A stretch of DNA of 5,621 nt from an uncultured Eubacteriales bacterium (GCA_902795555.1 CADBLV010000410.1:1-5621), one strand, 5' to 3'; counted from the stretch's first letter, positions 1 to 5,534 are shown. The notes: generated by a model not told the origin, from the sequence alone. Numbers and translations are program-made.

Positions 1-44
1 CCTTCTCCGGTATAGATAATGCCCATTACATCTTTCATCTTCAT
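1..44 (-). CDS. glgD: GlgD, glucose-1-phosphate adenylyltransferase regulatory-type subunit (5' end only)
   Basis: Only the first 14 complete codons lie in the window; the gene continues past the left edge. The peptide reads MKMKDVMGIIYTGE, and the VMGII-x-x-GE pattern is the usual beginning of GlgD, the GlgC-like protein that pairs with GlgC in Firmicutes and is generally thought to be non-catalytic or modulatory. I chose the ATG at 42-44 because GGAAAGGA sits about four bases upstream; a second in-frame ATG at 36-38 is possible. It lies 47 bases downstream of the glgC stop on the same strand, so the two are almost certainly one operon. The call rests on a short N-terminus plus context. Confidence 0.75.
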   Translation of the reverse strand, partial: MKMKDVMGIIYTGE

Positions 45-63
45 TGATTCCTTTCCATATCGG

Positions 64-93
64 TCATTAGGCCGTATTTCGTCAGGCCGTATT
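64..93. repeat. 15-bp imperfect tandem repeat in the glgC-glgD spacer
   Basis: Two adjacent 15-bp units, TCATTAGGCCGTATT (64-78) and TCGTCAGGCCGTATT (79-93), match at 13 of 15 positions. The second unit runs into the glgC stop codon (92-94). The repeat lies between the glgC stop and the glgD ribosome binding site, so it lengthens the intercistronic spacer by one unit. It does not form an obvious hairpin. Confidence 0.8.
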
Positions 94-1285
94 ATTTCTG
101 GTCAAAGGTATAGTTCTCATCAACCTGCTGGCCGGCCGGCACGGACACGCCCGCGGGAAGCGTAATCCCCATTCCGACCACGGCGATGTTGCCCGTGTCT
201 TCTCCTACAAAGGATCCGGCGCCGATGGTGGCGTTTTCCGCAACAATGGCTCTGCGAACCACAGCACCCCGTTTGATGACGCTGCCCGGCATAATCACGC
301 TGGATTCAACCGTTGCGCCTTCTTCAACAATGACGCCGGCAAACAGCACGGAGTGATTCACATGTCCGTATACTTCGCAGCCTTCGGTAATCAGCGTGTC
401 AGTCACCGTTGCGCCTTTGGCAATATAGTGTGGCGCCATTCCGGGATTGCGGGCAAAAATACGCCATTTCTTGTCATGCATGTCGATCGGCATCGGACTC
501 TGCAAAAGGTCCATATTGGCCTCCCACAGGCTTTCAATGGTTCCGACATCCTTCCAGTAGCCTTTGAAGCTGTATGCTACCAGCACCTGCTTGTCGGCCA
601 GCATGTTCGGAATGATGTTCTTTCCGAAATCATTGGAGCTCTTCTTGTCGTTCTCGTCCTCGGTCAGATAATGGCGAAGCTTTTCCCACGTAAAGATGTA
701 TACGCCCATGGAGGCTTTGTTACTCTTGGGATTTTTCGGTTTTTCCTCAAATTCGACAATCCGATCCTCGCTGTCAGTGTTCATGATACCGAATCGGCTG
801 GCCTCTTCCCACGGAACCTCACGCACGGCGATGGTGGCGTCAGCCCCGTGCCGGATGTGAAAATTCAGCATGGCGTTATAGTCCATCTTGTAAATGTGGT
901 CACCGGAAAGAATCAGCACATAATCAGGATTGTATTGCTCGATGAAGGCCATGTTCTGATAAATGGCGTTCGCGGTTCCGCGATACCATTCGCTGCTCTT
1001 GGCCTTCTGATAAGGGGGTAACACGAAAACGCCGCCGTTGGAAATATCCAGATCCCACGGAGCACCCGATCCGATGTAGGCATTCAGTTCCAGCGGCTGA
1101 TACTGCGTCAGCACGCCTACGGTATCAATTCCGCTGTTGGTACAGTTGCTTAGCGGGAAATCGATAATCCGATATTTCCCGCCAAAGGGAACGGCGGGCT
1201 TGGCGACGTTCTTTGTCAGGATTCCCAGACGGCTCCCCTGTCCGCCTGCCAGTAGCATTGCTACACACGTTTTTTTCCTTAGCAC
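92..1285 (-). CDS. glgC: Glucose-1-phosphate adenylyltransferase catalytic subunit GlgC
   Basis: GlgC makes ADP-glucose and pyrophosphate from ATP and glucose-1-phosphate, the committed cytoplasmic step of bacterial glycogen synthesis. In the 397-residue form, the nucleotide-binding LAGGQGSRL is at residues 12-20, followed by [28 protein letters not shown] at 127-135 carries the catalytic Asp (about 129), EEKPK at about 180-184 carries the glucose-1-phosphate lysine, and GYWKDVGT is at 242-249. From about 288 a left-handed beta-helix of hexapeptide repeats ([20 protein letters not shown]) forms the C-terminal domain, so the protein looks intact. The frame stays open to a GTG at 1297, but that codon abuts the AAAAGGAG at 1297-1304. 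The GTG at 1285 leaves an 11-base spacer and gives [15 protein letters not shown], the usual family N-terminus, so I prefer it. glgD follows in the same operon. Confidence 0.96.
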   Translation of the reverse strand: MLRKKTCVAMLLAGGQGSRLGILTKNVAKPAVPFGGKYRIIDFPLSNCTNSGIDTVGVLTQYQPLELNAYIGSGAPWDLDISNGGVFVLPPYQKAKSSEWYRGTANAIYQNMAFIEQYNPDYVLILSGDHIYKMDYNAMLNFHIRHGADATIAVREVPWEEASRFGIMNTDSEDRIVEFEEKPKNPKSNKASMGVYIFTWEKLRHYLTEDENDKKSSNDFGKNIIPNMLADKQVLVAYSFKGYWKDVGTIESLWEANMDLLQSPMPIDMHDKKWRIFARNPGMAPHYIAKGATVTDTLITEGCEVYGHVNHSVLFAGVIVEEGATVESSVIMPGSVIKRGAVVRRAIVAENATIGAGSFVGEDTGNIAVVGMGITLPAGVSVPAGQQVDENYTFDQK

Positions 1286-1333
1286 AGAATGACACACTCC
1301 TTTTGAAGATATGGTATAGTCCTTGTTTGCTCT

Positions 1334-1363
1334 ATTTTACCTTGATTTGACTGCTTTCGTCAA
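1334..1363 (-). promoter_or_regulatory. Predicted sigma-A-type promoter of glgCD
   Basis: On the minus strand TTGACG (1363-1358) is followed after 18 bases by TAAAAT (1339-1334), each matching the -35 and -10 consensus at five of six positions. Transcription would begin near 1327, about 40 bases before the preferred glgC start. Confidence 0.65.
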
Positions 1364-1364
1364 G
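1341..1364. repeat. Small inverted repeats overlapping the glgC promoter
   Basis: CTTGA (1341-1345) and TCAAG (1360-1364) are complementary, and inside them TTGAC (1347-1351) and GTCAA (1359-1363) are also complementary. They overlap the glgC -35 box and spacer, where an operator might lie. The arms are only five bases long, so chance is a serious alternative. Confidence 0.3.
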
Positions 1365-1385
1365 ACAAAAATGAAAAAAAGGACG

Positions 1386-1414
1386 TTGTGATTTATTTTT
1401 CTTGCTGGTATAAT
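1386..1414 (+). promoter_or_regulatory. Predicted extended -10 promoter of the ECF sigma/membrane protein unit
   Basis: TTGTGA (1386-1391, four of six against consensus) is followed after 17 bases by a perfect TATAAT (1409-1414), preceded by TG at 1406-1407, giving the extended form TGGTATAAT. An A-rich stretch at 1366-1380 just upstream resembles an UP element. Transcription would begin near 1421. It is back to back with the glgC promoter; 22 bases separate the two -35 boxes. This is a housekeeping-type promoter, so basal expression does not need to depend on the ECF factor itself. I saw no clear ECF-type promoter (AAC-rich -35) here. Confidence 0.75.
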
Positions 1415-1419
1415 GAAAA

Positions 1420-1460
1420 AAGACGCCGGAGAATCATTTTTTCGGGAATCCGGGCGCCTT
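1420..1460 (+). other. Predicted hairpin at the 5' end of the ECF sigma mRNA
   Basis: AAGACGCCGGA (1420-1430) can pair with TCCGGGCGCCTT (1449-1460): ten pairs, one A-C mismatch (1423/1457) and one bulged G (1452). The 18-base loop contains TTTTTT. The stem begins at the predicted transcription start and ends about 30 bases before the sigma gene start codon. No U-tract follows, so it is not a normal intrinsic terminator. Stabilisation of the 5' end or translational control are possible roles. Confidence 0.45.
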
Positions 1461-1489
1461 GAACACCGTTTAATGGATGGAGGGGTTCC

Positions 1490-2005
1490 ATGCCTGAGGA
1501 TTATCTCCAGGAGTCTCCAGCCGCTTCTTCTCTGGATTTTTCCGCTATGTACGATCAATATGCCACGGATGTGCTTCGTGTCTCGTATTATTACCTGGGG
1601 GATCGTCAAAAAGCAGAAGACGTCACTCATGATGTCTTTGTCAGGCTGCTCACCTCCCGGCCTTCTCTGGTGGCCGGAAAAGAAAAAGCCTGGCTTCTGA
1701 AGGTGGCTCTCAATCGTTGCCGTGATTTGTGGCGCAGTTCCTGGGTCAAGCGGGTTGTGCTTGGTCATCCGGCTTTCGAGCTCATTCCTGCCCCCGACGA
1801 GCTGGGAAATCTGGCTGAGGATCAGTCACTGGCCGAGGCGGTTAACCGTCTCCCACCTGAATTCAAGGAGGTTGTTCTTCTGTTTTATTATCAGGGATAC
1901 AGCGTTGCTGAGATCTCGGCTCTCCTGCAAATCCCCGAAGGAACGGTTTCTTCCCGCCTCTCAAGAGCCCGTACACGACTGAAAAACGATCTGGAAAGGG
2001 GTTAA
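1490..2005 (+). CDS. ECF-type RNA polymerase sigma factor (sigma-70 family, group 4)
   Basis: This 171-residue protein would direct RNA polymerase to a small regulon. Region sigma-2 spans about residues 17-85, with YDQYATDVLRVSYYYLGD, then AEDVTHDVFVRLL (the conserved region 2.2 signature) and KAWLLKVALNRCRDLWR. A 27-residue linker follows. Region sigma-4 (about 113-168) contains LPPEFKEVVLLFYYQGYSVA and the helix-turn-helix ISALLQIPEGTVSSRLSRAR. Length and two-domain layout are normal for ECF factors, with no sigma-3 domain. The ATG is supported by GGAGG seven bases upstream. The TAA stop shares its last A with the ATG of the next gene (TAATG), indicating translational coupling with a membrane partner, the common arrangement for ECF and anti-sigma pairs. 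The ECF subgroup and target promoters cannot be read from the sequence. Confidence 0.93.
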   Translation: MPEDYLQESPAASSLDFSAMYDQYATDVLRVSYYYLGDRQKAEDVTHDVFVRLLTSRPSLVAGKEKAWLLKVALNRCRDLWRSSWVKRVVLGHPAFELIPAPDELGNLAEDQSLAEAVNRLPPEFKEVVLLFYYQGYSVAEISALLQIPEGTVSSRLSRARTRLKNDLERG

Positions 2006-2550
2006 TGACTGTGGATCAACTGAAAGACTTTCGCATCTCGGCCAATCGTGCCCTGGGTGGGCTTACTGCCGATGACACGCTGAAAACCCGCGTTCTGAGC
2101 ACGGTGCTCTCGGCCGATTCCCAACCCCTTCCCGCAACTCGTCTCAGGCGGGTTGTTCCAGCGCTGGGTGCCGTGCTATGTGTTCTGGCCCTTGTTCTTG
2201 TCCTGCTGGATTCAGCTCCCTCAGTCACCGCGGTCGATCAGCCCCGGCTCACGTCTGTCTCCGCAGGCCGTCGGCATGAGGGCTCCTCGCTCCCCGATGA
2301 TAAAAAAACTTCCTCCTTCTCTGAAGAGACAAAGGAAGTGCAACTGGTTCTGAATGGCGTCAGTTATGTCACCCGGGTCGAAGTCTCCCCCGTGCCCTCC
2401 GTCACTTCTTCGATCGGAACGATGGGTGATCTTTCTGCCTTTTCCGATGTTTTCCCGGACAGCGCGCGGATCTATGAAACGAACATCTCCGGCATCATCG
2501 CGGTGGAAAGCGGGAATGCCTTCGTGTTTCTTTGTCCCGCGGCTGACTGA
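2005..2550 (+). CDS. Single-pass membrane protein, probable anti-sigma factor for the adjacent ECF sigma
   Basis: This 181-residue protein has three parts. Residues 1-49 are a charged cytoplasmic segment with ALGGLTADDTLKTRVLSTV, a helix resembling N-termini of other Firmicute proteins encoded after sigma genes. Residues 50-68 (VVPALGAVLCVLALVLVLL) form one transmembrane helix, preceded by Arg 46, 48 and 49, which favours an N-in topology. Residues 69-181 would lie outside: a Ser/Pro/Lys-rich linker to about 107, then a small folded-looking region (VQLVLNGVSYVTRVEV, SARIYETNISGIIAVESGNAFVF). There is no HxxxCxxC zinc anti-sigma motif; the only cysteines are Cys59 in the membrane helix and Cys177 near the end. 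The role is inferred from the one-base overlap with the sigma gene and the topology. Start choice: ATG 2005 has AAGGGG about three bases upstream, while GTG 2011 would have a more usual spacing and cost two residues. Confidence 0.7.
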   Translation: MTVDQLKDFRISANRALGGLTADDTLKTRVLSTVLSADSQPLPATRLRRVVPALGAVLCVLALVLVLLDSAPSVTAVDQPRLTSVSAGRRHEGSSLPDDKKTSSFSEETKEVQLVLNGVSYVTRVEVSPVPSVTSSIGTMGDLSAFSDVFPDSARIYETNISGIIAVESGNAFVFLCPAAD

Positions 2551-2560
2551 GTAGGCTTTG

Positions 2561-2570
2561 AGAACGTTCT
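2561..2570. repeat. Perfect 10-bp palindrome between convergent genes
   Basis: AGAACGTTCT is a perfect palindrome in the 26-base gap between the stops of the probable anti-sigma gene and sigH. With a four-base loop it would form only three pairs, so it is a poor terminator. I saw no better terminator for either convergent transcript in the gap. A protein binding site or chance are both possible. Confidence 0.4.
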
Positions 2571-2576
2571 ATTTAT

Positions 2577-3233
2577 CTATCTCTTGCCGGCTTCTTCCAA
2601 ATATTTTTCCAGCTTCCGCTTCACTCGCTGCAACGCGTTATCAATGGATTTTGAATGTCGATGCAGCATTTCTGCAATCTCCTGATAACTCTTTCCGTCC
2701 AGATAAGAGCTCAGCACCTCTTGCTCCAGAGGAGACAGCACCTCGCTGATCTTGGCATGGATGTCCCCAAGGTCCTCCCGGTTGATGATTAATTCCTCCG
2801 GGTTGGCTGCGTGTCCCTCCATAATCACGTCCATCAGCGTTCGGTCGCTCTCTTCATCATACAGGGGCTTATTAAGGGAAACGTAGCTGTTCAGCGGAAT
2901 GTGCTTCTGTCGGGTTGCGGTTTTGATGGCAGTGATTATTTGTCGTGTAACACAAAGCTCCGCAAAAGCCCGGAAGGAGCTCAGCCGCGTAGGCTTGTAA
3001 TCCCGGATGGCCTTGTACAGGCCGATCATCCCTTCCTGCACGATATCTTCATGGTCAGCCCCAACCAGGAAATAGCTGCGTGCCTTCGATCGGACGAAGT
3101 TTTTATACTTGTTCAGCATATATTCTTCTGCCGCGGCGTCACCTTCGTGGCACAATGCGATGATTTCCTCGTCGGGAAGTCCGGCGAATCGATCCGTCAG
3201 AAGCGGATCCATCTTTTCTCCGTCGTAATTCAT
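2577..3233 (-). CDS. sigH: RNA polymerase sigma factor SigH (Spo0H)
   Basis: SigH is the alternative sigma factor for the transition to stationary phase and the start of sporulation in Bacilli and Clostridia. The 218-residue protein matches the family closely: region 2 at about 41-110 includes NKYKNFVRSKARSYFLVGAD, EDIVQEGMIGLYKAIRD, FRAFAELCVTRQIITAIK and TATRQKHIPLNSYVSL. Region 4 at about 165-212 includes SPLEQEVLSSYLDGKSYQEI and SKSIDNALQRVKRKLEKYL. The ATG overlaps the rlmB stop in an ATGA, and GGGAG lies six bases upstream. A second ATG at 3212 also has GGAG five bases upstream and would remove seven residues. It is the last gene of the leftward operon and ends 26 bases from a converging gene. 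In many Firmicutes yacP lies between rlmB and sigH; it is absent here. A separate sigH promoter inside rlmB is possible, but I could not support one. Confidence 0.96.
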   Translation of the reverse strand: MNYDGEKMDPLLTDRFAGLPDEEIIALCHEGDAAAEEYMLNKYKNFVRSKARSYFLVGADHEDIVQEGMIGLYKAIRDYKPTRLSSFRAFAELCVTRQIITAIKTATRQKHIPLNSYVSLNKPLYDEESDRTLMDVIMEGHAANPEELIINREDLGDIHAKISEVLSPLEQEVLSSYLDGKSYQEIAEMLHRHSKSIDNALQRVKRKLEKYLEEAGKR

Positions 3234-4042
3234 GTCCCTCTCCCGGTTCGGCTATCCGCCACCGCATACATCATGATCCCTGCGGCCACAGATGCATTCA
3301 GACTTTCAATTTTACCCTTCATCGGAAGGGATACCCGCTCGTCACATTTCTTCTCAGTCAGAGGGCTGATACCCTCGCCTTCAGCACCGATCACCAACGC
3401 CGTTCCGCCCTGAAAGGATACCTTTCGGTAATCCGTTCCGTTCATGGTCAACGCATATACCCAGATGTTCTTTTTTTTCAGTTCATCGATGCACTGATTG
3501 ATATTCGTAACACGTGCTACAGGCATATACTCCACGGCTCCCGCGGAAGCCTTCACTGCAGCAGGCGTCAATCCGACGCTTCTGTGTATCGGTACGATTA
3601 CCCCGTGAGCTCCGGCACATTCCGCAGTTCGGATAATAGCCCCCAGATTATGGGGATCGGTGATTCCGTCCAGAAGGATCAGGAAAGGCTCCTCACCCTT
3701 TTCAGTCGCCCGGTCGAGTATATCCTCCAAAGTTGCATATTGATAGGCCGAAGCAACAGCAATCAATCCCTGATGCTGCGTGGTAATCTCGTCCAGTCGA
3801 CTCTTGTCTACGACCTGAACCGGAATTTTCCGCTCCTTGGCCGTGCTCACAATCTCGCGGGCGGAGCCGGACAGCTCCCCGCGTTGAACCATCAGTTTTT
3901 CAAGATCACGCCCGCTTTTCAGCGCCTCCCGGATGGGATTCCGGCCGGTCAGGATATACTGTTCCTGCGGCTCGCTGTGATTCCCCGTCCTGTGATGAGC
4001 GCTGTAGGATGCCTGTTCCCTGTATTCAGACCGTTTCTCCAT
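3230..4042 (-). CDS. rlmB: 23S rRNA 2'-O-methyltransferase RlmB-like, TrmH/SpoU family
   Basis: Members of this SPOUT-fold group use S-adenosylmethionine to methylate the ribose 2'-OH of a guanosine; E. coli RlmB acts on G2251 of 23S rRNA. The 270-residue protein begins with a polar, probably disordered stretch (1-28). The small RNA-substrate-binding domain follows at about 29-104 (YILTGRNPIREAL, HQGLIAVAS). The knotted catalytic domain carries motif 1, DPHNLGAIIRTAECAG (129-144, with Asn132, Arg138 and Glu141), motif 2, VIGAEGEGIS (217-226), and motif 3, LPMKGKIESLNASVAAG (239-255). All key residues are present. The ATG, preceded by AAAGAGG six bases upstream, lies inside the end of thyX; the two overlap by 17 bases in different frames. 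The stop overlaps the sigH start. The exact nucleotide modified cannot be proved by sequence, and a YacO/TrmH-group tRNA or rRNA role is the alternative. Confidence 0.9.
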   Translation of the reverse strand: MEKRSEYREQASYSAHHRTGNHSEPQEQYILTGRNPIREALKSGRDLEKLMVQRGELSGSAREIVSTAKERKIPVQVVDKSRLDEITTQHQGLIAVASAYQYATLEDILDRATEKGEEPFLILLDGITDPHNLGAIIRTAECAGAHGVIVPIHRSVGLTPAAVKASAGAVEYMPVARVTNINQCIDELKKKNIWVYALTMNGTDYRKVSFQGGTALVIGAEGEGISPLTEKKCDERVSLPMKGKIESLNASVAAGIMMYAVADSRTGRGT

Positions 4043-4790
4043 TGTGTGCCTCTTTCCGTTCTCTGATCATTTCTTCCCGTTTCCTGCGAACTTCCGCTGC
4101 CAGACCGCAGCTTTTTTCTCCCTCCGGACATTTCCCCCGCAGGCAGGCAGGCCCGGCGTCCCCAAACAAAGCGGGGGCAACGTCCATACAGAGCCGGTGC
4201 ATTTCCGTTGCCATGTCACGAATTTCCCATTGAGCCCGGTTGCACATTCGAAGCCGGAAAAAATGGAATAGTTCCCGTACATTCATGGTCATCAGAACCC
4301 GCGTTTCGCAGGCATTTGGAAGTACAAATCGAGCATCCTCGTTGGCGGATTCGCCCGAAGCGCCCAAAGCCTGCTGCCATTCGGTATACCATCCTTCCAT
4401 TGTACTCATCTGTTCGTGATATTTCTGAACAGCGTCGTTTCCCAGTGCAGCAATTCGCGGCGGTATGATATAACCGAATCCGTCCTCATAAGAAACATAT
4501 CGCTGGCTCTGCACGGAAAAGCTGGCGATCCGGTGCCTGGTCAGCTGAGCCAGCAGCACCCGGCTCACTCCCTCGATGCCGAAGGTGAAGCTGGCGTGTT
4601 CAAAGATGGATTCGTGCCCCATATTTTTCAAACGTTCAATAAAAGCCTCCTGATTTTGACGGGTGATCTTTTCCGTCAGAGAAGCGATGTCCGTCCTGGC
4701 ATAACAGAGTTTCGCCCCCAGAGCCACTGCCTCCTCGGGAGAAAGTGTATGCCGGATCAGAACCACTTTCAGTTTTCGCGCCTCTGCCAT
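4026..4790 (-). CDS. thyX: Flavin-dependent thymidylate synthase ThyX
   Basis: ThyX makes dTMP from dUMP using FAD, NADPH and methylene-tetrahydrofolate, replacing or complementing ThyA. The signature RHRx7S is exact (RHRIASFSVQS, residues 85-95 in the 254-residue form), followed by QRY. HESIFEH lies at about 59-65, and the C-terminal nucleotide-binding part reads ARFVLPNACETRVLMTMNVR and FFRLRMCNRAQWEIR. A cysteine-bearing tail (CLRGKCPEGEKSC, about 216-228) follows the core, then a charged end. The frame begins at ATG 4796, but that codon is only two bases after GGAGG. ATG 4790 is eight bases after it, so I prefer the shorter form. It follows mrnC by 18 bases and overlaps rlmB by 17, so it is probably co-transcribed with both. 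Confidence 0.96.
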   Translation of the reverse strand: MAEARKLKVVLIRHTLSPEEAVALGAKLCYARTDIASLTEKITRQNQEAFIERLKNMGHESIFEHASFTFGIEGVSRVLLAQLTRHRIASFSVQSQRYVSYEDGFGYIIPPRIAALGNDAVQKYHEQMSTMEGWYTEWQQALGASGESANEDARFVLPNACETRVLMTMNVRELFHFFRLRMCNRAQWEIRDMATEMHRLCMDVAPALFGDAGPACLRGKCPEGEKSCGLAAEVRRKREEMIRERKEAHNGETV

Positions 4791-4798
4791 GTTCATAT

Positions 4799-4803
4799 CC
4801 TCC
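4799..4803 (-). promoter_or_regulatory. thyX ribosome binding site deciding the start
   Basis: GGAGG on the minus strand (4803-4799) lies two bases before ATG 4796 and eight before ATG 4790. The second spacing is the usual one and is why the shorter ThyX is preferred. Confidence 0.7.
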
Positions 4804-4808
4804 GAAAT

Positions 4809-5282
4809 TCATTCGTTTTCCGTGTTCACTCTATGGTCTCGTTCATGCGAGGGCTCATGGGGCTCATCAGCGTCAGGCGTTCTTTCGCTGAAAGCCACCT
4901 CCTTTAAGGCGCTCAGGCGTTCCTCCTGCCCCGTCAAAAACCAGAATCCAACCAGCGCCTCAAACGCTGTCGAAGATGCGTAATCCTCCTTCTCCTGATG
5001 CCTTGGTGAGGGATGCCGCGCATGAGCATTGCGGCCACGCCGGATGATGTCCTTTTCTTCGTCTGTCGCCTCTGCCTCGATCTGTTTTAAAAGGGTAGCC
5101 TGAGCATGGGCGTTCACATACTGCACACAGGTGCGATGCATATGATGAACGGTCATCCGCCTGCGAATCAGGACGTTTCGCACGATCATTTCCCAAACAG
5201 TGTCTCCGATGTAAGCCAGTTGAAGCGAGTTGAAAGTCTTTATTTCTTCCCTGGACATTCCTCCGGCTGTGAACAGATTCAA
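4809..5282 (-). CDS. mrnC: Mini-ribonuclease III (MrnC)
   Basis: MrnC is a dimeric RNase III-like nuclease without a double-stranded RNA-binding domain; in Bacillus it finishes the ends of 23S rRNA. The 157-residue protein carries NSLQLAYIGDTVWEMIVRN, whose Asp27 corresponds to the catalytic aspartate. It also carries RRGRNAHA (about 81-88) and YASSTAFEALVGFWFL (101-116), with the second metal-binding acid at Glu108. The core ends near residue 131. A polar tail rich in Glu, His and Asp (DADEPHEPSHERDH) makes it slightly longer than the roughly 140 residues usual in the family. The start is a TTG with GGAGG seven bases upstream. The in-frame ATG at 5258 has GGAGG only one base away, so TTG is preferred. 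It heads the mrnC-thyX-rlmB-sigH operon; cysS, its usual upstream neighbour, is not intact here. Confidence 0.93.
   Translation of the reverse strand: MNLFTAGGMSREEIKTFNSLQLAYIGDTVWEMIVRNVLIRRRMTVHHMHRTCVQYVNAHAQATLLKQIEAEATDEEKDIIRRGRNAHARHPSPRHQEKEDYASSTAFEALVGFWFLTGQEERLSALKEVAFSERTPDADEPHEPSHERDHRVNTENE
4851..4868. repeat. Short tandem repeat in the mrnC tail
   Basis: GGGCTCAT occurs at 4851-4858 and again at 4860-4867, a 9-base period within the coding frame. On the protein side it gives the repeated EPH-EPS segment of the acidic MrnC tail. It keeps the frame and looks like low-complexity expansion outside the catalytic core. Confidence 0.6.
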
Positions 5283-5369
5283 GCAATCCCCTCCGACATT
5301 CCGCCCCGGTCTCCCGGCCGTTTTGAAGACTTTCCCTCGGCAGCTCTGCCTGGCGGCTTTATCCTTAAT

Positions 5370-5398
5370 ACAATATCATATTCCCATTCCGATGGCAA
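5370..5398 (-). promoter_or_regulatory. Predicted promoter of the mrnC-thyX-rlmB-sigH operon
   Basis: On the minus strand TTGCCA (5398-5393, five of six against consensus) is followed after 17 bases by TATTGT (5375-5370, four of six), preceded by TG in the extended -10 position (TGATATTGT). Transcription would start near 5363, giving a leader of about 80 bases before the TTG of mrnC. Confidence 0.5.
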
Positions 5399-5521
5399 GT
5401 ATAATCGAACGGATGTCCAGGGCAGTCTCATTTGAAAGGGACGCCAAAATGTAAGGAATGGTCATAAAGATTGCCAATTAGCCAAAAGGATTGGAAGGGG
5501 GTAAAAACGAATAAAAACAAC

Positions 5522-5528
5522 GAGGTGA
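5522..5528 (+). promoter_or_regulatory. Ribosome binding site of the right-edge gene
   Basis: GAGGTGA is complementary to the 3' end of 16S rRNA and lies about seven bases before the TTG at 5535. It is the main reason for accepting that rare start codon. Confidence 0.6.
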
Positions 5529-5534
5529 GGCGCT

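Larger units (their letters stand above)
5283..5534. other. Intergenic region with no confident gene; mrnC leader and low-GC right half
   Basis: This stretch separates the leftward mrnC operon from the rightward gene at the edge. It holds a predicted mrnC promoter (separate entry) and an approximately 80-base leader containing GGCAGAGCTGCC (four-base stem, four-base loop) and CCGGGAGACCGG (four-base stem with a GAGA loop), both too short to call as structures. On the minus strand a 50-codon frame (5431-5279) ends in a TGA that overlaps the mrnC TTG as TTGA; it is basic and glycine-rich and lacks a ribosome binding site. Positions 5431-5530 contain 40 G or C in 100 bases, clearly poorer than the genes to the left. 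I saw no terminal inverted repeat that I could pair within the window. Confidence 0.6.

Noticed and set aside
353..1021. Long open frame of 222 codons on the plus strand inside glgC
   Set aside because: It is the antisense shadow of a fully conserved glgC and has no family resemblance or ribosome binding site.
1337..1768. 143-codon minus-strand frame upstream of glgC
   Set aside because: It is antisense to the ECF sigma gene and its promoter and has no recognisable domain.
2811..3413. 200-codon plus-strand frame across sigH and the end of rlmB
   Set aside because: It runs antisense to two well-conserved genes; its peptide looks like translated noise.
3470..3478. A8G run in rlmB (AAA AAA AAG), an in-frame A AAA AAG slippery heptamer
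   Set aside because: It lies in an ordinary Lys-Lys-Lys segment with no following structure or meaningful -1 product that I could see; probably fortuitous.
3584..4066. 160-codon plus-strand frame inside rlmB
   Set aside because: It is a shadow of rlmB, which carries all SPOUT motifs on the other strand.
4416..4907. 163-codon plus-strand frame over thyX and the mrnC end
   Set aside because: It is antisense to thyX, which has an exact RHRx7S motif.
5393..5453. Short plus-strand frame beginning ATG GCA AGT ATA upstream of the right-edge gene
   Set aside because: About 20 codons, no ribosome binding site, and it overlaps the predicted mrnC promoter; not enough to call a leader peptide.
5380..5484. 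Hydrophobic minus-strand frame of about 28-33 codons in the low-GC segment
   Set aside because: It looks like a membrane helix, but it has no ribosome binding site and no homologue I can name; chance cannot be excluded.
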